DNA of 64,000 nt from contig NC_080672.1 in assembly GCF_030247195.1 (NCBI RefSeq), positions 96,544,113 through 96,608,112 of the forward strand. The letters are read 5' to 3'. The notes beneath the pieces were generated by a model that worked only from the letters and a program-made list of their open reading frames with translations, searched no databases and was not told where the DNA came from. Below are positions 54,184-64,000 of this stretch, in pieces (position 1 is the first letter of the stretch; each line of letters starts with the position of its first letter). The position numbers were made by a program, and so were the translations under genes. The DNA is from Topomyia yanbarensis. Taxonomy: Eukaryota > Arthropoda > Insecta > Diptera > Culicidae.

Positions 54184-55248
54184 GCACAGTTGGGCAGGAA
54201 CGAAAATTAACAAGACAAAATATCTAGCGCTTTGGGAGTGCATTTCTTTTAGTTGCTATGTTCAGCAAAGTATCTTGGTTTTACCTGCGCCTTATTCTGA
54301 AAATGTAAATTAGTTTAGATTTCCACCGCATAGGTGGTGCTGCTATGTTAACTTTTTTATTCCGCATCTTAGAGGTTTGGTGTCTTCTGCAAAGTTTTAG
54401 AACGTTCAAAAATACGATAAGTTGTCAAGACAGTTGAGCTCTATATCTTCAAGTAACAAAGTTATATCGATTAGTATAAAATTCCTCTGACAATAACGTT
54501 TTTAAGTAGTGTTTGCCTTGTTTTCGTTAAATTTATCACTCACAACAACAATTCTATCAGGACTGTTGTTTTGCGTCTAACCTTCCGACAGTCACACGAA
54601 TTCACTAGTTCAGTTACTCCAGCGAAACCGTCTTTGAGCATCAGCGGCTGCACGCTTAGGGAAGCATTAACACGACTTCCGGGCGGTTAATCATCACAAT
54701 TTCACAACAAGATATATCAAAATATGCATCCAGCGTATTTTCACATTTGGTAGGACATATATGGTAGACTAAAAACGTAGATAACTTGCAACTTTCTGAG
54801 AAAACTGATTTTTAGAATCACAATTTTTTTAATACTTTTGCTCATATTTCTCTTTAAACGTGTTGAATATTTGCAAAGTCTTCTATAATAGATGCAAAAC
54901 ATCAGTCCTGATAGGATTGTTATGTTGTGAGTGATAAATTTAACGAAAACAAGGCAAACACTACTTAAAAAGTGATTTTCAGCAGAATTTTATAATAATC
55001 GATATAACTTTGTTACTTGAAGATATAGAGCTCAACTGTCTTCGACAACTTATCGTATTTTGAAACATTCTAAAACTTTGCAGAAAACACCAAACCTCTG
55101 GGATGCGAAATAAAAAAGTTAACATGGCAGCGCCACTTAAGGCGCAGATAAAACCAAGATACTTTGCTGAGCATAGCAACTAAAAGAAATGCACTCCCAA
55201 AGCGCTAGAGGTTTTGTCTTGCTAATTTTCGTTCCTGCCCCACTGTGC
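54184..55248. mobile_element. Foldback element with ~390-bp arms, TSD ACT
   Basis: Left end GCACAGTTGGGCAGGAACG, right end CGTTCCTGCCCCACTGTGC; ACT flanks both ends (54181-54183, 55249-55251). The left arm carries an extra stretch of about 40 bp near 54295-54340 absent from the right arm. The loop is about 320 bp (54575-54895). No transposase. Confidence 0.82.
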
Positions 55249-55251
55249 ACT

Positions 55252-56370
55252 TATTTATCGTAAATGGCTGAATTAACCTAAAGTAAAAGTTTATCATGAA
55301 TCTAAAAAGTAATCTTGTTAGATATTACGTCAGGTTATGTGATTAGAACTTTCGTATCTATTAGACATGGTCGGCTTTGTTTTTAGCCCTAGTAGACAGG
55401 AGATTATATTACCCCACGTTTTCACGATGCGTCATTTTTAAACTGTTGTCATTACTGACATCCATGATATCTAAATTTACATATTATCCACACCTATTAC
55501 AGTTCAAATGCAAATTTTGCAATGAAAAGTTTTGTTTAACATAAAAATAAACAAAAACCTAATCAAATGTATCCAATCTCCTGTACATACTAAAGTTCAT
55601 TTCAAGTTTTACATGGTAAGATACACGTACGAATTTTATTTCTCTAGAAATTTTTTTTTGCCTTGGAGGCAATATAGATGTTGGTATTTGCAACTGCCAT
55701 ACAGGCAATAAAACAGTAGTTGCAATATGTTGACTACTGCTTTAGAGGCGCGAGAACATTTTGACATATTATCGACCAATAATCATAATTTTTTTAGCTA
55801 AATCGATGCTATAAATATCAAAATGTAAACACTTTTACCTTTCAACATTTAATGGAATCTCAGTTCTGCAGTTTTGATATTTAGCAAAAATGTGTACAGT
55901 AATATAGTAGCTATTGTCTTAGGAAATTTTAAAAGGGAGGAACTGTAAATTTCTGCAGTTGTCTCTCTTTATAAATTCTACTTATAAATAAAAGTCATGT
56001 TCGACTTTTAGAATAGTTTGCATGAACTGAGCATTTCGCCAATAGTAAAACTCATTATATGTCTATAAATTAGAGAAGGAATAATTATACGTTTCGTCGA
56101 CACGTGGCACGAAGACTAAAGTTCATTCAGTACAAGAATATTGATCAATTTTCAAGCTAGCTAAACATAAATACTTAAAAAACGGAGTATTTCATAACAT
56201 TTGATTTCATTGCTTGAACTGTTCTCAGGCGAATCACGGATTGCTCGTTTTAAATGCATTTTTTTTCGCGAAATACAAGCGGGCAAACGAAAAAAATGTA
56301 GCATAATTGTCCCTTGATACGTCGTACTCATAATGTACATATATTCAAAGGAAATGTATTCTACATAAGC
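55252..56370. other. Non-coding, no element recognised
   Basis: AT-rich; nothing supportable. Confidence 0.45.
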
Positions 56371-56378
56371 ATGCACAA

Positions 56379-57270
56379 TAGGGTGGGACAAAAAATAGAT
56401 TCCAGCTCCGAGCACCTTTTTGGGTACCATTTTAGTCCTAGAACATCTGTGCAAATTCTTAGCTTGATCCCTAAAACTATATTTTTGCGCCCACTGTTCA
56501 AAGTTTACACGGGATTTTATAAGGGAAAATTAACTTTCACAAAATAATTCCTCCAGGAGTCGCCCATTGCTTCCTAAAAATAAACCGTTATGTGGCTTTT
56601 GTAGGAAATTTAACACAGAAACAAAGTCTGAAAAACTACGAAACGATCTGACGCTTAAGAAAAAAGTTATTAAGCTGAAACCAATTGATGCTCTGACGAT
56701 TGAAAAAAAATTCATTTTTTCTAGCACCACTGTTGTTGGTTGTCCAATTGTATGCAATTGTGTTTTGATATTCTCTTAATGTGTCTAAATCATTTTCCCA
56801 TACTGTTTGGCCACTTCGCAAGAGTTTTGAGGGATAAATTGAGTCTTCTTTTGTATATAAAAAGAGAAAATTAAAATTTTTGTATATAATTCGACCATCA
56901 GCAGCAGTGATGCTATGAAAAGTAAAATTTTCATCATTCTTCAGGGCATCAATCGGTTTTTGCTTAATAACTTTTTCCACAGGCATCAGATTGTTTTGCA
57001 GTCTTCTAGACTTTATTTCCATGACAAATTACCTATAAAAATCAGATATCCATTTATTTTTAGGAGGTAACGGGTGACTCTTGGAAGAATTAATTTGCAA
57101 AAGACGTTTTCCCCATACGAAATCCCATGTAAACTTTAAACCGTGGGCGCAAAAATATAGTTTCACCGATCGAACTAAAAATTTGCAGAGTTGTTCTGCG
57201 AGCTAAATGGGACCCAAAAAGTTACTCGGAGCGAAATTTTATTTTTTTCATATAACCATGTCCCACTCTA
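56379..57270. mobile_element. hAT-like foldback (TIR TAGRGTGGGACA), 8-bp TSD ATGCACAA
   Basis: 892 bp flanked by ATGCACAA at 56371-56378 and 57271-57278. Arms of about 390 bp pair with about 20-25% divergence. Each arm has an open frame of related sequence: plus strand near 56640-56740 (KKKVIKLKPIDALTIE..F.FSST) and minus strand near 57000-56900 (VEKVIKQKPIDALKND..F.FHSI). The frames align without gaps for over 40 codons. The 8-bp duplication suggests hAT; the arm protein is unrecognised. Confidence 0.82.
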
Positions 57271-57278
57271 ATGCACAA

Positions 57279-58559
57279 TCCATATTACTTTGAGATAGAA
57301 TACATATATCGGCTCTCGATGGGTACTTGCGCATATAAATTCAATCAACTGTTCCAAACGGCTTACGAACTTGCACTGATAGACTAAATGCGTAGAATGC
57401 TGAGCTACTGTACGGTGTCAGCCTACCGAGAGGCAGCAGGAAGCGAAAATAAAGAAAACGAAAATTTCCGATGCACAGCGAAACGGGAATATATTATTGA
57501 GTGTTCTGTATGGGGTGAGTACCGATAGCAATAATTACACTGAGCGCCTAGCGAAAACCGAACTGTGTAGCTCACCGGTCACAGCATGAAGAAAGGGTAG
57601 CTGTTTACCACAGCATGTCGGTCTTGGATTCGGAAGAAAAAGAGAAGTTATAGAAAAGAACGAACATAACATTCCGGAATGAAAATGTGATGAGATCCTT
57701 GACATTTTCAGTCGTAGCTGTTATAGCAATTTGCGTTCGGCAGCTGCCGGCAGTTATACTGCATGACTGTCTGCTGATTCGTGTCATTCTCCAGTACATT
57801 TCGCAAGCGTCAAATGTAATCTAGCACGACAAAATCGACAGCTCCTTGAGCTTGCGTCCTAGAGATTTGCGATCTTCGACAAAGTATGTTAAACATATCT
57901 GAGTCTTCTTTTGAAATTAAAATTAAGTATCCATCTTAGCCGTACAGATGGCACTCGAATCTTACATTGTTTTAACGGTGGGTGTTAGAGTCTTGGTCTT
58001 TTCGATAAAGATGTTTATATGATCATAAAAATTTTTGGCGACACCGACACTCCATGACCTACTAATTTGAAGGCATGGAATCATTAAAAGAAATGGTCTG
58101 AAATACAGAGATACGCCAAATGCCAGTAGTATTTCGAGAATGATCTCGATGTTATTATACCAACCAAGTAAGCTGTGCTTGTTTTTCTTGTTTTTTTCGT
58201 TTAGAAACTGATCCACTACCTCTTGACAAATAATTGAATGATCTAGCAAATAAATTAATATAATTGAAAAATGGTCCAACATGTATTGTGAAGTTATCTC
58301 TATGATGCCTGTTCAGGAATCAGTAATCAGAGTATATTAGCTTAAATGGCGCGTTCTATGTATGTAGTCGGGGATTTGTGCCTTGCCGTGTGTTTTCATC
58401 ATTTCCTGAGCGGAAGGATAGGAGAAGGAGGTGTGGGAAAGTAGAATTGGAAGGGTGGGAAAAATAACAGCACAAAAACAAAAATAAACACTGCCTACGA
58501 ATCAGCCTAAAGCTCTTTACCACATTGGATAAGAAACTTTAGTATGTCTCTGAGTTTCA
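57279..58559. other. Non-coding, no element recognised
   Basis: No domain-bearing frame was found; the short frames are unsupported. Confidence 0.4.
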
Positions 58560-60197
58560 GTCGGCCAAACATGGTGTCGTCTGCGCTACTGCTGGTAAGT
58601 TGCATATCAGATGATATGAGGTCCTTAGTCGGATTCACAAAGATCACATGAAAAAGACTCAGCGTGCTGAATAGTTGCCATGTGATAATTGAGTTTGCAG
58701 TGACCGGTTGTAAAGCTTCGAAAAATGTAGTAGATTTTTCGAAATCACTGGGCAGGGTTGTTCTAGAAACGCCTTTGTTTGGCTACACGTTGGTAGATTT
58801 CTCCAATAATTACGGTGCTCGGACGAAGCCAGGACCGTATTTTTTCCATTATCCAACTTGTCGAAATTGGCAGGGTGGGCTCAGGATCAACGAAGTCAAT
58901 CGCTGAACCTGCCCTGACCAATTCGTCAGCCCATTCATTTCCAGTAATACCGGAATGTCCGGGCACCCATACAAGGTAGATAGTGTTGAATGTTGACAAT
59001 GCTTGGTTCTTCGATTTGGGTTCGGCACGCGATCACTAGCTTGAACCGTGATTTGTCTGAGCTAAGGGCCTTGATTGTAGCCTGACTATCGGAGCAGAAG
59101 TTTATAACTCTGCCGGGCAAACTCAGTTGAAGGGCCGATTGTACCCCAAACATAATCGCATATATTTCTGCCTGGAATACAGTACAGTATCTACCTAGTG
59201 AGTGAGATTGTTCCAATCTCATTTCACGACAGTAAACACTAGCACCAGCACGTCCCTCCATCAGAGAACCGTCAGTGTAACAGACCACTTGCGTTTGTTG
59301 TTGTCTTTCTATATAGCCAGACTACTACTCCTCTCTCTCTCGAGAGAGAGAGACTCTTCACATGGAATATCCTGTAAGGAAAACTACATGTAAGCGTAAT
59401 ATCGCTGAGAGCAGGAATATCTTCACCCCATGTAACCATTTGTGACCAAAATCACGTATGACTGGTAGCAAGATCAACATGGTTTCTGCTCCAAAGCCCA
59501 GTAACCTGCAGTCTGTATGCACATGATAGTGCTTCTTGTTTGAGGTGTATGTGTAATGATTTGATATTTAGAAGTGCCTCAAGAGCAGCAGTTGGAGTTG
59601 TGGTGAAAGCACCAGTCAACGCCATAAGCGCCATTCTTTGCAGATGGTTTAGCTTTAACTGGACTTTCATCACCTCTCCCCTCTGCCACCACACAAGGCA
59701 TCCGTATGACAGTATTGGACGTACAATTGTCATGTAAATCCAATAGATGTACTTATGTTTGAGACCCCAGGTCTTTTCAAAAGTTCGTCTGCACTGCCTC
59801 GCATAATACAGTAAGGGCAAAACCCAAAATGCTCCGTGCGCGACTGGTATTTTTTAGACCCTCCAGTCATCAAGTCCTTGGCACGGAACTACTCAATGGC
59901 TCAATTCTTGACCGGATACCAACGTTCCGCTGCGTAATGCAGCATACTGAGGAGTTCACCCAGCTCTTCCCAGGCTCCGTTCGCCATTAAGAATATTTTA
60001 AACCCCCTCACCAATTTTACCCATAGCACGGGTCGCATGACACTATGGATTCGGCGTTCCCGGTTTGGTGGGTTTTTACCACCAGAACAGGTAGTCCGTA
60101 GTGTAATTCTTAGCCGGCTGAAACAACAACTACCGACACTACACGGCTTATCGAGGCTGTTCGGTGAAAGAAGCTGACATTGAAGGACAGCTTCCAT
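58560..60197 (-). pseudogene. LOA/I-like non-LTR retrotransposon fragment (RT end and RNase H)
   Basis: Minus strand: the RT thumb region (59820-59452: YIYWIYMTIVRPILSYGC, LNHLQRMALMALTGAF, TPTAALEALLNIKSLHIHL), then RNase H (59288-58763: CYTDGSLMEGRAGASVYC, FQAEIYAIMFG, NFCSDSQATIKAL, VWVPGHSGITGNEWADEL) with all four acidic positions legible, then a C-terminal Cys motif (FSCDLCESD near 58640). A frameshift near 58980 splits RNase H and stops follow. The 59880-60197 part upstream is not RT, so the RT palm and the endonuclease are missing, probably by internal deletion. The RNase H places it with LOA/I-type elements, distinct from the element at 1-5310. Confidence 0.82.
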
Positions 60198-60224
60198 GGA
60201 TGGCCGAACATCCCCCTAAAAAAC

Positions 60225-60790
60225 GACTTTATCCACCTAGCAGTGAAATGAGACATTTTTTTCACATATCACCGTTGGATCATTCATGAGTTGACAGAAC
60301 TTATGCAAAGTAAGCTCAACTAGAGGTGGGATGAACATAGTTTCTAGTCCCGCGCAAACAAAACCACGATAAACTGAAAAAAAATAGTGAATTTATATTG
60401 ATTCGCTATTTTCCAGTTTATTCGAGGCTTTATTTGTGCGGGACTAGAAACTATGTCCATCTAACCTCTAGATGAACCTACTTGGCATCAGTTCTGTCAA
60501 CCCACGAATAAAATTTAAAAATATATTATAGTAAAAGAAATAAAAAAGTTATCAAATTCATACATTGAATAGAATGATCAACATAAATCAAATGAATGAA
60601 ATAAATTAAATAGCTCAGCTCATCAAATTAAACAATGGGTTTTTTTAAAAAAAAGTTGCGAAATTAATAGAGTAAATTAATTTTACAGATTGGATAAACA
60701 GAACAAAACAGAATTGATAATTCGAATAAAATAAAGAAACTAAATAATATGAATGAAAAACGTGTTTAATCCACCTAACAGTGTGATGAG
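60225..60790. repeat. CCACCTAGCAGTGA-type repeat with AT-rich simple sequence
   Basis: Starts CGACTTTATCCACCTAGCAG...ATGAGACATTT and ends TTAATCCACCTAACAGTGTG..ATGAGACATTT. The second half (60540-60760) is AAATAAAATGAA-like, as at 14758-15480. Confidence 0.6.
60283..60509. repeat. ~227-bp imperfect palindrome
   Basis: Left arm TTCATGAGTTGACAGAACTT...CATAGTTTCTAGTCCCGCGC pairs with right arm GTGCGGGACTAGAAACTATG...AGTTCTGTCAACCCACGAA around a centre near 60396. Confidence 0.8.
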
Positions 60791-61311
60791 ACATTTCTTA
60801 TAACTCTTATCACTCTCTTCGGATATTATATCGTTTGAGAACATTTAGAACTTGATGCTTCGCGATGTTTTTGATAACACATACTACATGGGATAGTGGC
60901 AGGACTCAGAGAATCGCTCAAATCAGCATAGGACAACATCAGTGCTAGAAATCTCAAACCAAATCAATGGGAAAGCGAAAAAAAGGGCCCATAAAATAGA
61001 CATACAAACGAATTATTGCTAATGCTCTGTTAATAAAATATCTAAATTCCTCAATCAATGCATTGTGGTGGGAAAACTGAATTTTCCTAAAGGGGTTATG
61101 TATATTGTACTGAGCCAAAAAAAACATTTAACCTATACATATAATTGGTCATACAACAAAAATCAAATTCTCATCAAAATCGATCAGGACCTGCTAGAGT
61201 CGAATGTTAATCGTCATTTTTCATAAATTTCTCTCTACATTCGGAATGTGTTATCCTCGTTATTAATCATATTACGTTTTCGTCTCAACTTGACGCATTC
61301 CCAAAATAAAA
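60791..61311. other. Non-coding
   Basis: Nothing recognisable. Confidence 0.4.
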
Positions 61312-61776
61312 ACCCGTTTTAATCCACCTAATGGTGCAATTGTGCTTTTCTCATTTGTCCAGACTACGATTCCATGGCTGGTTATGTTCAATACAATGGT
61401 GGAAATGAATATTACATGTTCAGTACAATTTTCACATACGAACAACGGATCGACAGCCACGATCTTGAGATACTATGTGATACTGAAAAATCGCTTGAAA
61501 CCAGCGGCGGATCATTTAGAAAGATCTGGGAGGTCCGGGTCCTGCATAAAACTTTCAACTTGTTAAGAAATTTTAAACTAGTTTTAATTTTAAAGTAGCA
61601 ACCCCTCACTGCATACTCGCTCCGGGCCGGTATGTTCACATTTTTTCCACATACACACATAAATACACACACAGACATTTTCCGAACTCGACGAACTGAG
61701 TCGATTGGCATATGACACTCGGCCCTCCCGGTCGGGATTAGATTGACGAATTTTAGAGTGAATGAGAAAGGCAAAA
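61312..61776 (+). mobile_element. Short copy of the CCACCTAG/CA-tract repeat family
   Basis: Head CCGTTTTAATCCACCTAATG, a block shared (inverted) with 14380-14700, a short CA tract near 61650, CGAACTCGACGAACTGAGTC, CACTCGGCCCTCCC and the final AATGAGAAAGGC. The internal 337-bp subrepeats are absent, so this is a reduced form. Confidence 0.65.
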
Positions 61777-63169
61777 ACATTTTTAGCAAATGTTGAAAGT
61801 TATGCATTTTTTTTGGTGAGCAGTTCTATGTTTCATAGACATTAAATCAATTTTAACTTCACTTCCTATTAAATAAAGACCCTTATTACAGTACATCTCT
61901 ACAAAAGCGAGCTCAATTTGAAAAGAAATCTGAGAATTATGATTGATTACAGAACTCTGGAATTTTCTATTGGAATGTTTTCAGGCAGGAATTTGATATT
62001 GATGCTATTAGACAACTGTGAAATCAAGACCAATAGATCATTTACATATCAGGACCCCATTCCGACAATTTATCAAAAGTCCTCATGATGTTTACAACAA
62101 CAGGTTATCAATGTACGGATCAGATAATTGTTATTGTAATATTGAATTAAATCAGTCTGCATCAATAAATTTTCAACTTCAATCCAATATTTTTTTTTGG
62201 GTGTGGTGGGGGGGGGGGTTGTATGGTGGTAAACCCCAAAACCTTCTCTTGGCTACGCCGTTGCTTGGAGTTATTTATTTCGCTTTTCAATTTCCGATAT
62301 GTTTCAGATCGATCCGATGGTTATAAGTTAGAAAAATTGCCGTCAGAAGGTTCGCACAAATGAACATTTTTGCACTGATAAGTTATCAAGTTCCTTCCAG
62401 ACAACTTGGAAGTGTTCGGTGATTATTGCTAGCGGTTGTAGATAGTAAAATGAAATACAAAATTCGTTTTATCGAAATAATGTTTAGCTTATTTCAATGG
62501 ATTATTACTATATTGAACAATAAATAGGCGAGAAGGAGTAATCAACAAACAACAAGCCATAACTTTTAAAGTATTCAAAATAGATATTTGAAGTGTTTAG
62601 TAAAGTTATTCGCAAAAGTAAGAGCTACAAATTTGCTGAAGACATCATTTCGATATAATCACATCCAAGAAAATTTGTGAAAATATCTCACTCATAGGGA
62701 GATTAATCAGCAAAAGCATAATACCAAAAGAAAGGGCATATTGCCGCCATTAAATTCTCCGAAGATACTATTGACCTAAAATAAGCCGTTTTGGCGTTAA
62801 TAATAGATTACATGTTTTTGGTCATATTTCTGGCAATGGGAAATGATAAAAATCCTTCGTCCGCCTTTAATGTTAAATATCTCTTTTGATAATAGTCCGA
62901 TTTCAACAATCTATAGCTTGTTCGAAAGGTATTTGTTAAAGCTGTCTAAAAACATATAAATTGTCAATCTATATTGTCAATTTCGGCAGATAATTTAAAA
63001 AAAACTGCAAAAAACGCCATTTTTACGCATTCAAACATTCATATCTTGGAAACTAAACATCAGAATCAAAAACAAATTAATAGCGTTCATACTGTTTTTT
63101 AGTTCTTTTATTTAAAATTAGTTTGGATAAGATCGGTTCAGCCATTGCTGAGAAACACGAATGAGAATT
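61777..63169. other. Non-coding, unclassified
   Basis: A G-run near 62208 is followed by a SINE-like phrase (CCTTCTCTTGGCTACGCCGT). 62520-63120 reads like degenerate repeat DNA. No gene is seen. Confidence 0.4.
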
Positions 63170-63192
63170 TGTCCGTTACATACACACACACA

Positions 63193-63236
<44 letters not shown>

Positions 63237-63360
63237 TTGTCCCAAATCGTCGAGCTGAGTCGATTGGTATATAAGACTCGGCCCTCCGGGCCTCGGAAAA
63301 AATCTTGAAAGTTTCAGCGAATTCTATACATTTCTTTTATAAGAAATGTAATAAGAAATG
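63170..63360 (+). repeat. Tail of the array family with a long (CA)n microsatellite
   Basis: A (CA)n tract at about 63181-63231, then TCGTCGAGCTGAGTCGATTG, GACTCGGCCCTCCGGGCCTC and an ATAAGAAATGTAA end. Confidence 0.8.
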
Positions 63361-63364
63361 TAAA

Positions 63365-64000
63365 AACCTGTTTTAATCCACCTAGAGGTGCAATTGTGCC
63401 TTTCTCATTTCTCCAAACTATGATTTAATAGCTGGTTCATACAATATAACATTATGGAAATGTCTTTCATTCTTATTACACTTGGTAAGTATATATAAGA
63501 GCACCTTTTTGCATTCATCGCGGTATCGGTTTGAATCGGAGTTTTCTATGTGATCGCACTCCACAACCCGTTGCTGGAAGTCGGATGGAGATGGAATTTA
63601 ATATCAGTTTCCGACATCGCAACACCTTTCATTTGAGACTAAGTTGATCAAATCGTTCTAGACATTTTCGAGAAACCAATATAACCGTTATTCTGAATTT
63701 GGATACTTCCGGATCCGTCGATGGTGGCCAGTGTGGCCAAAAAGACTTTGAATGACTGTTGGTGACCTAGATCTACAAATTCAACAGTTGTGTTTACATT
63801 TTGGAAAAAAATTCACCTTTTTGCATTCATCGCAGAATTCGTTAGAATCGGGATTTGCTGCGTGATCGTACGTATCACCCTGTACTTCAGGAACCAGAAC
63901 TCGGATCCACACAAAATTCATCAGCAGCTGATGGACCTTTCATTTAAAATCAAGTTTGTCAAAATCGGTTCAGAAAATTCCGAGAAACCGATGTGGACAA
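63365..64000 (+). repeat. Further copy of the array family, cut by the window edge
   Basis: Head CTGTTTTAATCCACCTAGAG..GTGCCTTTCTCATT, then subrepeat blocks (ATCGCACTCCACAACCCG, CCTTTCATTTGAGACTAAG, GGATACTTCCGGATCCGTCG, CACCCTGTACTTC) in array order, continuing to the window end. Confidence 0.75.

Noticed and set aside
1..64000. tRNA, rRNA or snRNA genes
   Set aside because: No cloverleaf with A/B boxes or other RNA-gene signature was recognised by eye; a covariance-model scan would be needed to exclude them.

Overview
The window looks like nuclear DNA of a mosquito, most likely an aedine culicid. It is AT-rich, genes are sparse, introns are small inside genes except for one giant intron, and most of the sequence is transposon-derived (non-LTR retrotransposons of the I/LOA, R1 and Jockey groups, MITEs, foldback elements, tandem repeats). 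The assignment rests on gene types and element families recognised by eye; no database search was possible. There is no bacterial operon, CRISPR array or phage.

Layout. 1-5310: a nearly intact I-group non-LTR retrotransposon (end of ORF1, complete ORF2 with endonuclease, reverse transcriptase and RNase H, repetitive 3' UTR). 5630-8170: three decayed histone H3 copies on the minus strand, each with a recognisable histone 3' stem-loop, in a tandem duplication whose second unit carries a MITE. 8793-11067: two tandem secreted lipase/phospholipase A1-like genes; the first lacks its 5' exons in this window, the second is complete (two exons, 339 aa). 12167-14655: a 1243-bp tandem duplication. 14700-24880: repeat territory with an array of ~1.2-kb units built from ~337-bp subunits, plus a ~1-kb foldback. 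27790-32390: a decayed R1-type retrotransposon.

35294-51569: a sugar (trehalose/glucose-type) major facilitator transporter gene. Exons 2-6 are clear; a phase-compatible first coding exon at 35294-35335 would make intron 1 about 14.5 kb. That intron holds a minus-strand Jockey element split by nested insertions: Jockey > foldback (TSD GATTT) > 253-bp MITE (TSD AAAT) > 3.06-kb hAT-like element (8-bp TSD) > internal inverted repeats. Each boundary is supported by target duplications, by an uninterrupted paralogous arm, or by restoration of a reading frame.

51570-64000: no convincing host gene. It holds a compound palindrome of MITE-like units (52892-53711), two further foldbacks with target duplications (54184-55248; 56379-57270), a decayed LOA-like retrotransposon fragment with RNase H (58560-60197, minus), and further copies of the repeat family seen in the array.

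The supported host genes are two extracellular lipases and one membrane sugar transporter; they do not form a pathway visible in the DNA. I found no previously undescribed enzymatic system. The most unusual content is structural: the nested insertion stack, the histone H3 relics with convergent promoter copies, the higher-order repeat array and the compound palindromes.
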